A stretch of DNA of 64,000 bases from Apodospora peruviana (GCA_033439685.1 JAUEDM010000004.1:992001-1056000); one strand, 5' to 3'; numbered from the stretch's first letter, positions 13,618-25,125 are shown. The notes: generated from the sequence alone by a model not told the origin. Program-made: numbers and translations.

Positions 13618-14235
13618 GTCCAGCCTGGCAATCGTGAGTGGGCAACAGTCATTCAAGGGGTAAATGCTCAAGGCTGGGCCATTCTGCCATTTATTCTCTT
13701 GGCTGGGCAATATCACCTTGCGAGCTGGTATCGAGAATGCGGTCTTCCGGCTACTTGGTATATTGGAACAACTGACAATGGTTGGAGTACTAATGAAAAA
13801 GGTATGGATTGGATTCGGCACTTCGATTTGCACACAGCATCTCGTACGAAGGGCGTATACCGGCTCCTAATTCTTGACGGCCACAATAACCATCACTCTG
13901 AAGAGTTCGAGACTGTGACGAGCTGACTGCTATAGAAGCGGCTCAGGTGCTGGCCCCCTAACCCTAGAAGACCCATATGACAAACGCGTCTCCGACGCGT
14001 CTCGTTCTTCCTTTCTCCTCTCCTCTTCAGAGTACTATCACGCCTTGAACCGCTGGCCGTGATAGAGACCTACTGCCAGAAGCACAATATTATTACACTC
14101 AGCATGCCTCCGCACTCTTCACACAAACTTTAGCCATTATTAGATGTTTGTTGCTTTGGGCCATTGAAGAAGGCGTATAGCAAGGAAATCGAGGAGCTTA
14201 TGCGCATGCATATTACCCACATCAGCAAGCTGGAC
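13618..14235 (+). mobile_element. Fot1/pogo-type DDE transposase relic
   Basis: The frame from about 13618 reads QPGNREWATVIQGVNAQGW, TTDNGW, then LLILDGHNNHHSEEFET, the second catalytic aspartate region of Fot1/pogo transposases. A 151-bp element (13914-14064) interrupts it. After it come YCQKHNIITLSMPPHSSH, an in-frame TAG where the family has Gln (before PLLDVCCFGPLK, the third catalytic Asp), and AYSKEIEELMRMHITHISK. The first catalytic Asp, the DNA-binding N-terminus, the C-terminus and both inverted repeats are not seen. Inactive. Confidence 0.85.
13914..14064. mobile_element. Short TGTGACGAGC...CGTGATA element (copy D), nested in the Fot1 relic
   Basis: A 151-bp insertion with a perfect 5-bp duplication GAGAC (13909-13913 and 14065-14069). 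Excision restores the transposase reading EEFETYCQK. Its first ten bases match the end of the 162-bp repeat family, but the interior differs, so it is a related or diverged family member. Confidence 0.75.
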
Positions 14236-14245
14236 TCTACCCGGG

Positions 14246-15012
14246 AATCATCACCCCGCTGGCAGGCGATGTATGCGACCAGTCCGCGCTCAAGTCGATG
14301 GCAGAACGCGTCAAGGCTGAGGTGGGCTACATCAACCTACTGGTGACCAACGCCGGCAAGTCGGGACCGATGCTGGAGAGCCTGAAGCCGCGGTACACGC
14401 TGTCGGATTTTGTCAACATGGCGTGGTTGTCGCCCATGGCCGACTTCAACGGCGTGTACGGGCTCAACTGCACGGCGCTGTACTACACCATCATCGCCTT
14501 CCTTGAGCTGCTGGACGCCGGCAACAAGACGAGCGGCTACACGGGCGGCAAGAGCCAGGTAATCGCGACAGCGTCAACGGCGAGCTTCCTGTGCCACCCG
14601 CGAGCCGGATACGCATACCTCAGCAGCAAGGCGGCCGTCATCAGTCTCATCAAATGCTTTTCGACCTTTTGCGTGCCGTGGGGAATCCGGTTCAACGCCA
14701 TTGAGGTGGGACATATGTATCCTCTTTGCATGTTTGCGATTCCAAACTAACTCGGCGAGTAACTCATGTCTTCAGTGTTCCCATCGGAAAATATCCGAGG
14801 TTCTCTTCAAGCAGTCCATCATCGACAAGTCTAAGACTTTGTATCAGGAAGGTGTCTTCTCGCGCGCATACCAGCCGGCGGAGCGTGCCGGGTCGGAGGA
14901 GGACATAGGTGGTCTGATGCTGTAAATGGCCAGCCGGGCTGGCGCTTTCTTGAACGGCCGCGTCATGGTTGTCGACGGAGGCAAGCTCGCGACGATGCCG
15001 GCGACGTACTAA
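14246..15012 (+). pseudogene. Truncated short-chain dehydrogenase relic
   Basis: Coding similarity begins at GIITPLAGDVCDQSALKSM directly after the Fot1 fragment, so the Rossmann TGxxxGIG start is gone. Retained parts are LLVTNAGKSGP (NAG motif), the catalytic serine region ATASTASF, and YAYLSSKAA (YxxxK). An intron from GAG|GTGGGAC to TCTTCAG (about 14706-14775) leads to VFPSENI. There an extra base breaks the frame, which continues as VLFKQSIIDKSKTLYQEG...GGLML. A TAA (14923-14925) interrupts just before MASRAGAFLNGR and VVDGGKLATMPATY-stop, the usual SDR ending. Three independent lesions make it a clear pseudogene. Confidence 0.85.
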
Positions 15013-15892
15013 TTCTAGTCTAACCTTTGGTACCTTAGTTGGTTGAGGTCCATTGTTGGTAAGCTATAATAGACGACGCCGTTTCTTTGTCCATTAAATT
15101 GAACACCAGGAATGATCCTCGCCCAACTGACTTTGAACCAAGCAATCCATGTGCCTGATGATGACCGCCGATGTTCTTGATAAAATATTTGATCGCGAGC
15201 TAGGTCATATCGTGTTTCGGTGCAAGGTGATTTTCATAGGAGCTTTGAGCTTCTGACTCTGCCGCGAATACGCTTGCGTGTCTGGGATGAAACCCATGAT
15301 TGATTTCGACCATCTTGACCGTTAGCCCGACCTGTGTGGGTGAAATAATGGCGGCCCACGACACGGACGCCGCGGGGGACGGGTTGTCGGCTGATAGGCG
15401 GCCCGACGTTGCACCTTTGGTGGAAGCTGCCCGAAAGAAAGGCAGCGGAGATTACCTAAAACCCAAGAGCCAAGCAGCCACACTCTGAGCCGTACCGGTA
15501 CTGTACAGCGTCGGGTACTGGACATCTGCACTGTTGGGGGCGGCGAGTAGCATCAGAACACTGCATGTTTGCGCCCATGGGCGGCGTCTCTTGGCACTCA
15601 TTCGGTGTAAAATGCCCGTTACCCGCCGTCAATTCCCTTTTGTCTTTTACACTAGGTACTACGCGGCGCCGTGCGTCTCACATACGCAACCTTAGTCCCT
15701 GCCATGTTATGTTGTTGGGTCGGTCCATGTCAACTGATTACACCCAAATCAAGTGGACCAGCTTAAATGGCCATGCCCGCCGCGATTTTCAACGGGCGCG
15801 ATTACCTCCATCTCTTGGCCTTCTTGGCATATTCGCTCAAGCATTTTGGCCAAGATCAACGGCGTCCTTTTTCTAATTCTACCTAGTCTGAA
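15013..15892. other. Promoter-side intergenic region of the MFS gene
   Basis: No supported gene; the small open frames look random. The stretch lies upstream of the MFS transporter. Confidence 0.4.
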
Positions 15893-17660
15893 ATGGGGCT
15901 AGCTTCCGAAAAGGAGACGGCGGTGGCCAACGACAACAAAAACAACATTGCATTGTCACTCAACGAAAAGGACAGGGACCTTGAACATGCAAAAAATTGC
16001 AATGAAAATGCAGCAGACACGAAAAAGAAGCCCAAGTCGGCTGCCGAGGATGACGACGAGGGCAAGGTGTACCCTCCAACCTCGAGCGTCGCGCTGGTCA
16101 TGATCGGCCTCTACCTTTCTATTTTCCTTGTCTCTCTGGTACGTTGTTGTTTCTATTTAAGGCCGAGTCGAGCTGACTGTCGAGCAGGATCGCACAATCA
16201 TTGCGACGGCGGTGCCCAGAATAACCGACGAGTTCCACTCCATCGACGACATTGGCTGGTATGCCAGCGCCTACATGATCACAGCCTGCGCCTTCCAGCT
16301 CATCTTTGGCAAGATCTACACCTTCTACTCGTCTAAATGGGTCTTCCTCACGAGCGTCGCCCTCTTCGAGCTCGGCTCGCTCATCTGCGGCGTCGCGCCC
16401 AATTCGACCGCTCTCATTGTCGGCCGCGCCGTCACCGGCCTCGGATCGGCAGGCATTTTGTCTGGGAGTATCGTCCTGACTGTGCACATTATTCCACTGC
16501 GCCAGCGGCCCATCTACCAGAGCTTCATGGGCGCCGTCATCCTTATATCGTCCGTTGTGGGCCCCATCATCGGCGGCGCCTTCACGACCAACCTGACCTG
16601 GCGCTGGTGCTTCTACATCAACCTGCCCATCGGAGGCGCCACCATCATCGTGCTGATCCTGCTGCTGCCCGCCAAAAACATGAACCAGACCGAGGACGAG
16701 ATGAGCGCGCACAAGCTGACCGTCCGTCAGAAATTTATACAGCTTGACCCCATCGGCACCTTCTTCTTCCTCCCGGGCATCGTTTGTCTGTTGCTGGCTC
16801 TGCAGTGGGGCGGCGCGACCTACGCCTGGAGTGACGGGCGCATCATCGCCCTCTGGCTTCTCTTCGGTATCTGCATGATCGTCTTTGGTGTCGTGCAGGT
16901 CTGGCAGAAGGAAAACGCCACGCTGCCGCCGCGCATCCTCGCGTACCGGAGCGTGACGGCGAGTACCTGTTTCGCCTTCTGCATCAGCGGGTCGCTGATG
17001 GCCGTCATCTACTTTTTGCCCTTGTGGTTCCAGGCGATCCAGAACGTCGATGCCGTGCAGTCTGGCATCCGCACATTACCCGTCATTATCGCGCTGGTCG
17101 TATCCAGCATCATCGCCGGAGGCAGCGTCAGCAAGCTGGGGTACTATACGCCGTTCCTGATCTTGTGTTCTGTCATCATGTCCATCGGCGCTGGGCTCCT
17201 GATGACGTTCAAGGTCGACACACCGCAGCCGGTCTGGATCGGGTATCAGGTCGTCTTCGGTTTTGGTATTGGCCTGGGCCAGCAGCAGGCCGGGCTGGCC
17301 GCGCAGACGGTGCTGCCGGTCAAGGACGTACCGATCGGCGTGTCGCTCAAGTTCTTCGGCCAGCAGCTGGGCGGTGCCATCTTCGCGTCGGTGGCCCAAA
17401 GCGTGCTGAACCAGCGCCTGGTGGACGGGCTGGCCGACCTGGCCATTCCGGGCATCAACCCAGCCGTCATCGCCAGCTTGGGGGCCATCGAGCTACGCGA
17501 GTATGTGGGTCCTGAGTTTCTCAACAAGGTGTTGGTTGTGTACAATCATGCTATCGACGGCACCTTTGAGGTGGCGACGATCCTGGCTGCGCTGTCGCTG
17601 ATCGGTGCCCTGCTCACCGAATGGAAGAGCGTGAAGGGGATGGATATCAAGGGAGCGTGA
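15893..17660 (+). CDS. MFS drug:H+ antiporter-2 (14-TM type) exporter
   Basis: Exon 1 (15893-16138) and exon 2 (16188-17660) join in phase 0 across a 49-nt intron to give about 572 aa. An acidic, lysine-rich cytoplasmic N-terminus of about 60 residues precedes many hydrophobic segments. Motifs include DRTIIATAVPRI after TM1 (motif D1), FGKIYTFYSSKWVFL (motif A-like), GLGSAGILSG, and the antiporter motif C VGPIIGGAFTTNLTWRWCFYINLPIGG. The family exports toxins, drugs and secondary metabolites by proton exchange at the plasma membrane. It is the only undamaged gene between the SDR relic and the PKS relic and has the classic position of a cluster exporter. It may have been kept for self-protection or a new role (inference). 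Confidence 0.95.
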
Positions 17661-19381
17661 TTTCAGCCGCTCGATGAAGATGATGGGTGGTTTCTTCAGC
17701 GCCTGCTTTGCTTTGAATTCGAACCTGCATGTGCACTTATCATGCGATTTTGGTGCTGATGTCTTGCAGCGTACTTGGGATAGAGACATATTGCTTTCAG
17801 TTTCGTATGGATGGCCTCAATGCTCCAGAATCCCGATTATAGATAGTTCTCTATATAATAGTACTATGGTAATGAAGACAAACTCCTCTTCGCAGATGGT
17901 GCTGTATGATGTATCACTAGAGATACCAGGTATCCATGGACCAAACACTTGCTAAATTACATTCTTTAGCTATTTTATATGTCTGTTTGTTCTGTTTACC
18001 AACGAACTCGGCTCGTGTCGTTAACGCTGCCCAAACAGTAGGCCTATCTGCCGTTTCTTTCTTTCCACTTTCACCAATACTACGTCATGACACACAATAA
18101 AAGCAAGTGCTTCAATTTTCTCTGACGTGGGGTTCAATTTTGGAACATTCGACTTCGACTCCATGCCTCAGGGCAAGTGAAAATCCATGTGCTAGGATGG
18201 TATCCGTGCGGATGCAGCACTTACTTACCTGTGCCCTTTTCACCCCAGGAATGTTGGTGTGTACGCGTCAGACTAGACCTAGTTCGTACCTGATAACTCC
18301 GTACCTGAATTAAGGTGCTATTACCAAAGCGCATCGGGAAAATGATCGGATACCGTACAGCAAAAAAAAAAAAGTTGGTCACCGAAAGTCACCGATAGCC
18401 TCAGAGACAAGTGCCCGGAATAGGTCAATACAACCTTCCTCCCCCTTTCAGTTTCCAGCTCGGTTGCTTGGCAAGTGCGAAATATTGATTTCTTTCGCCG
18501 ATTTCAATGTTTACCCTTGGGTTGACCTATTCTGCAGGCGATAGGGGTTTCGAGATAGCGCATTTTGAGATTTGTCAGTTACCTGCCTATGGAGAGACTC
18601 CCTATCCGGTAAGGGTTTGATTCCTTTTGGGCAGACTGTTTTTTTTAAAAAAAAAAAAAAATAAATAAATCTGTACGCCACCAGGTCCCACGGGGTTGCT
18701 CGCGAAGCTGCGGACATGATGGAGAAGGGACTATTGGAATGATGCTTATCAGTAAATGCGTATTTACGGCGAAGGGAATGGCTCAGCGTACCATAGATAC
18801 CTGGGTTGAGTGGGCGGGTTGTCTGGAAAGAGAAATAAAACTAGGCTCCTTCGCGCATTTGAAGGTGCTGGGCGAGGCAGTCAATTAGAGGTACTCTCAT
18901 CACTTATCTTTCTTCTTTGGCACTGTCCAAGTTCTCGTTTCTTTTCATATTTCAGCATACCATACATTCCCATTGTGGTCCTCCACTATCTCCCTTCATT
19001 CCAAAAAGACATACATCTATGAGGTGTTAGCAGTGTACGCAATCATGGCATGTCAGCCAAGACAAGAGTCTTCATCTTTGGGGACCAGTCCCAGAAGACC
19101 ACAGTCAGGATTCGAACTCCTCTCAACGCGAAATGAGATCCGCTCCTGGTGTCTTTCCTCGAGCAGTCATTTGATGTCATCCGTTCCGAGGTTTCATAAC
19201 CTCGCCGACATCCTTGGCAGGCAGAAGGAGGGAGCCTTGAACCGTGGATACCAGACGGCTTTGACCACCATCTGTTAGCTGGGGAGTTTCATTCGCTAAT
19301 TCACAATCTTCCTCTGATATTTGATTACTACCTGAAGTAGTCACTAACAATCGTTAAAACGATAGTCAACATGGAAAGCCC
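17661..19381. other. Intergenic region between MFS and PKS relic
   Basis: No coding gene supported. It includes a pol-III-like signature and T/A homopolymers around 18556-18670 (listed separately) and an A12 run near 18361. Confidence 0.45.
18556..18670 (+). repeat. Possible tRNA-derived (SINE-like) fragment with A-rich tail
   Basis: An A-box-like TAGCGCATTTTG (18556-18567) and a B-box-like GGGTTTGATTCC (18613-18624) are spaced like an internal pol III promoter. A T8 terminator-like run follows (18639-18646), then A15 and AATAAATAAAT. The B-box region folds as a T-arm (AAGGG / TTTGATT / CCTTT), and CTGCCTA (18583-18589) can pair with TGGGCAG (18628-18634). A full cloverleaf is not present. 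Low confidence. Confidence 0.25.
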
Positions 19382-20035
19382 GGATTGGCATATCCAGTCG
19401 CTTCAGAGACGCATTTGCTGGGCCTTTGCACCGGCGCACTGGCTGCTACTGCAGTGGCCTCTTGCAAATAGATCACTCACCTCCTTCCTGTGGCCGTCCA
19501 GACTGTGCAGATTGCCTTCCGTCTTGGCCTGTTGGTCGTCGAAATGGCTAAGCGCATCCAGCCCGACTGCTCAACCTCGTGGTCGCTTATATTTCCCGGA
19601 CTTGCTCCTGCTGCCATGAACACGGCCATCAAGGAGTTCTCCAAGGTACCTTGCTTAAACCAGCCTCTCCTACATGTACAGCTCAAAAGCAGAGCTAATC
19701 TAGATCTCCGCAGAACTACCCTCCGAAGTCCTATCCGTGGATTAGTGCCTACATCACCAACGGGACATCCGTGAGTGGTTCTCCACGTGTTCTTGCTGAG
19801 CTCCGAAATACGGCATCTTCAATGGGGTGAGGCCAATCGAGATCCCCGTCTGTGTTCCCGGACACGCCGGCCACCTTTTCACGTCCCAAGATATCGAATA
19901 CATCCTCGGCACCACCAAGGAGCAACCATGGTCTACCTATCACTCACATATCCCAATGATCTCTCCTGTCACGGGCAAGCTGATGGCGGCCACCAACTTC
20001 AGAACCCAAGTGGAAGCGTGTCTGCATCTCCGGCT
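19382..20035 (+). other. SAT (starter-unit acyltransferase) domain remnant
   Basis: Reads SETHLLGLCTGALAATAVASCK, with the GXCXG nucleophile motif of fungal SAT domains. After TAG (19469-19471) it continues ITHLLPVAVQTVQIAFRLGL, LIFPGLAPAAMN and, beyond an intron, YPWISAYITNGTSVSGSPRVL. A one-base loss shifts the frame into RPIEIPVCVPGHAGHLF, which corresponds to the SAT catalytic histidine region. It ends in PMISPVTGKLMAATNFRT. Confidence 0.82.
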
Positions 20036-20045
20036 TCGGTCAGAC

Positions 20046-20500
20046 AGCCATGATCGAGTGCCACGGCACCGGCACCAAAGCCGGGGATCCTATAGAAGCC
20101 AAGGCGGTCGCTAGAGTCTTTGGGGAGGACGGCGGCAGCGGCATCTACATCGGCTCCGTTAAGCCGAATCTCGGCCATTCCGAGGACAACTCCGGGCTGT
20201 CGAGCGTTATCAAGATGGTGCTCGCGCTGGAAAACAAGACGATCCCGCCCAACATCAACTTCACGACTCCTAACCCTAACATTCCATTCGAAAAGGCCAA
20301 CATGACCGTCCCCGTTGAGCCCACCCCGTGGCCGGCAGGGAAGGCGGAGAGGGTTGGTGTGAACTCGTTTGGAATAGGGGGCGCAAATGCACATGTAGGC
20401 CACAACACGGCTCTTTCATGCTCGTCCGGTGCCCATTGCTGACATACGGTATACCAGGTCATCCTCGAATCACCATCCAGCTTCGGTCTCGATACTACCA
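20046..20500 (+). other. C-terminal part of a reducing-PKS ketosynthase
   Basis: Reads MIECHGTGTKAGDPIEA, with the first catalytic His, then GSVKPNLGHSE (Lys and second His), and GVNSFGIGGANAH, intron, VILESPSS. The preceding KS half with the cysteine nucleophile is absent. Confidence 0.9.
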
Positions 20501-20759
20501 CTTCATCAAGTGCTATGACCAAGGAGCTATTGTCGTCAAATCCGCCAATCCTCATCGTCCTGTCGGCTCAGCATCCGGATGCCCTGCGAACATCAATCAA
20601 AAACCACGAGACATACGCCCTAGACCACCCAGGCTCTCTCGCCGACGTCAGCTACACCCTAGGAGCCAGGCGCGAGACTCTATCCACCGCGCCTTCTGCG
20701 TGGCGGCCCCGTCGAGCCCGTTCGAGATGTCGGCAATCACCAAGCCGATAGACAACAAG

Positions 20760-21960
20760 CAGCCGCACAACTTGGTGTTTACCTTTACCGGTCAGGGCGC
20801 TCAGTGGGCGCAGATGCGCAAGCAGTTATTTGAGAGCGAGTCCATCTTTCGAAGTCGGTCCGCAAGCTCGACACGGTCCTCAAGCTCGACACGGTCCTCG
20901 CTGCGCTTCCGAGTCTGCCACCGTGGACATTACAAGGAGTGTCCATACCTTACTCACCTAACCATCTGTCCGCAATCAGTGAAAATGACAGACTAACGGC
21001 AGTGAGCAGAGGAGATCCTCCACCCCAAGAACAAAAGCGGACTCTCCGAAGCCGAGTTCTCCCAGCCGTGCTGCAACGCCATCCAGGTCGGTATGGTCGA
21101 CTTGCTGACAAAGCTGGAACGTGAGGCCGTTCGCCGTGACAGGCCACTCGTCCGGCGAGATCGGCGCGGCGTACGCTTGTGGGGCCATCACGGCGGAGGA
21201 AGCGATCCTAATGGCGTATTTCCGTGGCCAGGTCACCAAGGGTCTCGGCAAGATCCATGCGGTGGCTGGCGGTATGGCTGCCATCGGGCTCGGGTCCAAG
21301 GCCGTCACCCCTTACCTTCTCCCCGGAGTGATCGTCGGGTGCGAGAACAGCCCGTCTAGTGTTATCCTGACTGGAGATATCGATGTTCTCGAGGATGTCA
21401 TGCCCAACGTTCGGGACACGTTTCCAGACACGCTTGTGCGCACACATCGTGTTGAGTGCGCGTATCATTCTCGTAAGTCCCTGCCTCGCACTTAGCTGCT
21501 TCGTACGACCAGTCTAGAGCTAACGGCCAATAATATGACAGACCACATGAACAGAGTGGCAGACAAGTACCTGTCCATGATCGAAAGCGCCGTGCACACC
21601 AAGGCCCGGCAGAGTCCTTCTACTCGTTCGTCACCGGCGAGATCATCACTGAGGCAGGCGCCATGGGAGCACAATACTGGGTCAAGAACCTCGTATCGCC
21701 AGTGCTCTTCTACTCAGCCGTCAACCAGGTCCTGGCCACGCTTCCGTTACCCAAAACTTTCGTCGAAATCGGCCCGCACTCCGCCCTGGCCGGCCCGATC
21801 CGCCAAAGCCTCCGCGGCGCCGACGCTGATCCGAAACAGCAACGACGCTGTCACCGACCTGCTCAACACGGCCGGAAACCTCTGGCTCCGCAACATGCCC
21901 ATCGACTTCACCCGCGTCACCCCGAGCAGCGACATCGACACGTCGCGTCGCAACAATTTC
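20760..21960 (+). other. Acyltransferase (AT) domain, frameshifted
   Basis: FTGQGAQWAQM starts the domain and GHSSGEIGAAYACGAIT holds the Ser nucleophile. The intron at 21473-21541 joins ECAYHS to HHMNRVADKYLS. It ends at EIGPHSALAGPIRQSL and TDLLNTAGNLWL. An 18-bp tandem duplication (20864-20899) repeats KLDTVL. At least four frame changes. Confidence 0.9.
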
Positions 21961-22084
21961 AGAAGGTGAGTAACTTCCAAGCACTCACCATTAGTACAAC
22001 AAAAGGCATTGTTAAAAGGCATTGCTAACATAGGTACCTACTTACCGGAGCAATAGGAGAATACGAGGCCAAGGAGTCCGTCCT

Positions 22085-22445
22085 CCTACGCGCTTCATCC
22101 GGCCCCGCTAGACGCCACCTTCCAGCTGCTGATGACGGCAGCATTCAAGGGCGTGCCTAGGCTTTTGGACAAGCTTTCTGTGCCGACTTATATCGAGGAG
22201 CTTTACATAAAGCCGCCCAAGACCAAGGGTGGCGCCATCAAGCTCAAGGCAGAGGCTATGTCCACCCCAAGCGGCGGCCTAGCCGGGAGCCTCGCTGGCG
22301 TCTCAGACGGTGAGACCGTTATCAGCCTCAAGAACCTCCATCTGTCACCTCTCGGGGGAAGTGGCGAGGCAGTTACCCAAGACCCCCATGCCCCATCGAG
22401 CAGGAGTGGGACCGCGACGTCAACTTCCTGGATGCGTCCACACTG
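22085..22445 (+). other. C-terminal half of a dehydratase (DH) domain
   Basis: YALHPAPLDATFQLLMTAAF carries the second-hotdog catalytic Asp, and VSDGETVISLKNLHLSPLG closes the domain. The first hotdog with HPxxG is missing. Confidence 0.85.
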
Positions 22446-22719
22446 ATGCACGTCAAGAATGACATCACCGTCGACGACATGCTGCTCGAGAAGTTCAGCC
22501 TTGCCTGCATACTGGAGACAAGCAATCAGCTGCAAAATAGCAACAGCTCCCCACAGATTCGCATGAATAAGTTTCGCTCCTGGCTTGCCGTGCAACGGGA
22601 GCAGTCTCTTGCCGGGGAGTTCCCCAACGTCGAAACCTGCACTGCTCTGGCAGCCATGGGGAGCCCAGAAAGATGCGGTCTTATCCAGAACTTGTTCAAC
22701 CATCTATCTCAGACCGGCG

Positions 22720-23448
22720 ACCCTCATTTATCGGGTTTACGTCTCCGGTGCTGGCATCTTCGACGGCAGCGTCGATCCTCTCAACCTTCTTAAAGGTGAC
22801 CTGCTCAACAAAATGTATGACTATACGCATCTCTGCGACCACAGCGAGTTCTTCCGGCTGCTGGGTCACACCAAGCCAAACATGAGGATTCTCGAAATCG
22901 GCGCCGGGACGGGCAATATGACGAGCACCATCCTGCCTCAGATGACACCGTCCACATACCGGGAGCGCATGTACAGCACTTACACCTACACCGACATCTC
23001 CGCTGACGTTTTTAACGCTGCAAAGGAGCGGTTCAAGGATGTGCAGGGAATGAAGTACGCGGTTCTAGACATCTGCAAGGACCCGATTGAGCAAGGGTTC
23101 GAAGCTCAGTCGTTCGGTCTTATCGTCGCCAGTAACGTACTCCACAACACTCCGAGCTTGCATGAAAGTCTGTCCAATGTCATGAAGCTACTTCATCCCC
23201 GTGTCAGGCTTTTCCTGCATGAGCTCAGTCCTACAACCAAATGGAGCAACCTCGTCATGGGTCGCTTCGCTAGCTGGTGGGTCGGAGATGGTGATGACCG
23301 TTCGGACGAGCCGTACGTCACGTCCGAGCGATGGGAAAAGGAGCTCAAGCCCGCCGGTTTCGTCGATATCAACGCTGTCAAGACCGACGGCCAGCTCAAC
23401 AACACCATCGTGGCAATGCCAGCTTGTGATAAGTATGCGGTAAAGTGA
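22720..23448 (+). other. C-methyltransferase (cMT) domain
   Basis: The SAM-binding motif ILEIGAGTGNMTSTIL is followed by YTYTDISADVF and IVASNVLHNTP, the usual order in reducing fungal PKSs. An in-frame TGA at 23446-23448 separates it from the following part. Confidence 0.92.
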
Positions 23449-23999
23449 ATTACGATCCTGAGCACGACGGCAGCCACCTCACCCAGGGTTGCTGGTATGG
23501 TAAGTATCCTCGAACAGGAAGGTTATCAGGTCGATTTATGGACCATATCAGAGACGCCTCGGTCGAACCAAATTGTACTGTCTCTTCTCGATCTAGACGG
23601 TGAGCCTTTCTTCCACAACATGACACAAGACAACTTCACCGCCATCCAGGGCTTCCTGTACCACGCCATGGAAGCAGGTCTCATCTGGGTGACAGGCGCC
23701 TCGCAGATTAAATGCAAAGATCCTCGTTATGCCATGACACTCGGGCTTGCACGCACCGTACGGTCAGAGATGCAGATGGACTTTGCGACACTCGAGCTCG
23801 ACAACAAGACCGCGTGGAGCGCCATCCCAGATGTCCTGCACGAGTTCGAGCACCGCGTCCATGAAGCGGATATGAACCCGGTCCTGGAGTACGCCTACGA
23901 CAGCAGCGCCGTCCAGGTCGGCAAGTTCCATTGGATCTCTGTGAACTCCGCGCTGCGGGAGAGCAGTGACGCGTCCCGACCGAAACAGCTCGACGTCGG

Positions 24000-25125
24000 C
24001 AGGTCTGGCGCACTCCAGACACTCCACTGGCGACAGGTGCAGCCTCTTCCCAATGTCCTCATTGGGGATTGGATCGAGCTGGAGCCAAGAGCTGTTGGGC
24101 TCAACTTCAAGGATGTGCTTATTGCCATGAACATATTGGCTGGTCCAAAGCGTACGCATGGCGAAGGCGGCCCCGGCTGTGAATGCAGCGGCGTCGTTAC
24201 ACGGGTTAGGCCAGACGTGAAGGGCCTCAAGGTTGGAGACCGCGTCATCTCTATCGCTGCTGGCTCCTTTGCGACGAAGCTGATGACGAGGGAGAATCTC
24301 TGCGCAAAGATGCCGGATAACCTCGGATTCTCTGAGGGTGAGACGATACCTTGTGTCTACGGGACAGTTCGCTCATGGATGCGGCAAGACTGGAGAGGGG
24401 TCAGGTCAGTAGTGTTTATGGATAATAGGCATCCTCCGTCATGAGTAACCGCTAACATACCCTGAGCAGACTGTTCTTATTCACTCTGCTGCTGGCGGTG
24501 TCGGCCTGTCTGCTATCCAGGTCGCCCAGATGGTCGGAGCCAAGGTACGTGCTGTTAATAACGTAACATTACCTGATAACGGATATAATTGACATTATGT
24601 AGATTTATTGCACTGTTAGCAACGCGGAGAAGATCGACTTCTTAGTGAAAAGGTTCGGAATCCCTCGCACCCACATCTTCAACTCCCAAGACAGCAGTTT
24701 CCTGCGTCATGTCATGGCCGCGACCAACGGTTGGGGCGTCAACGTAGTGCTCAACTCGCTTTCCGGCGAGCTGCTCCATGCTTCGTGGAAGTGCGTTGCC
24801 GAGTTCGGCGTCATGGTCGAGATTGGCAAGCGAGACTTCATCGGGCAAGCGGCCCTTTCGATGGACCTCTTCGAGCAGGACCGCTCGTTCCAGGGTGTAG
24901 ACCTCACGCAGATCAGCTCGCAGCGCCCTGTACTCATGAATAGTTTACTTCGCCGAGCCATCCAGTTTTTCGAAGGAGGCCACATCAAGCCTATTGGCCC
25001 TATTCGGGAGTTCGATGCTGCGCGCGTCAAGGATGCGTTTCGCTACATGCCGAAGGGCCAGCATATCAGAAAGATCATTGTTATGTTGCCTGAGCCAGGT
25101 CAGATCGCACAGGACTCCCTTCCGG
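24000..25125 (+). other. Enoylreductase (ER) domain
   Basis: GLNFKDVLIAMNIL, GCECSGVVTRV and, after an intron, HSAAGGVGLSAIQVAQ (NADPH-binding) mark a medium-chain-reductase-type ER. A frameshift lies near 24370, shortly before the first ER intron. Confidence 0.92.

Noticed and set aside
13960..13975. CCCTAACCCT, telomere-like
   Set aside because: Less than two units inside a small insertion; not a telomeric array.
15565..15876. 103-codon plus-strand frame before the MFS gene
   Set aside because: No recognisable motif, ends just before the MFS start; treated as promoter/leader DNA.
19060..19150. tRNA-like T-loop GTTCGAATCC on the minus strand
   Set aside because: The flanking stem has mismatches and no acceptor, anticodon or D arm could be folded.
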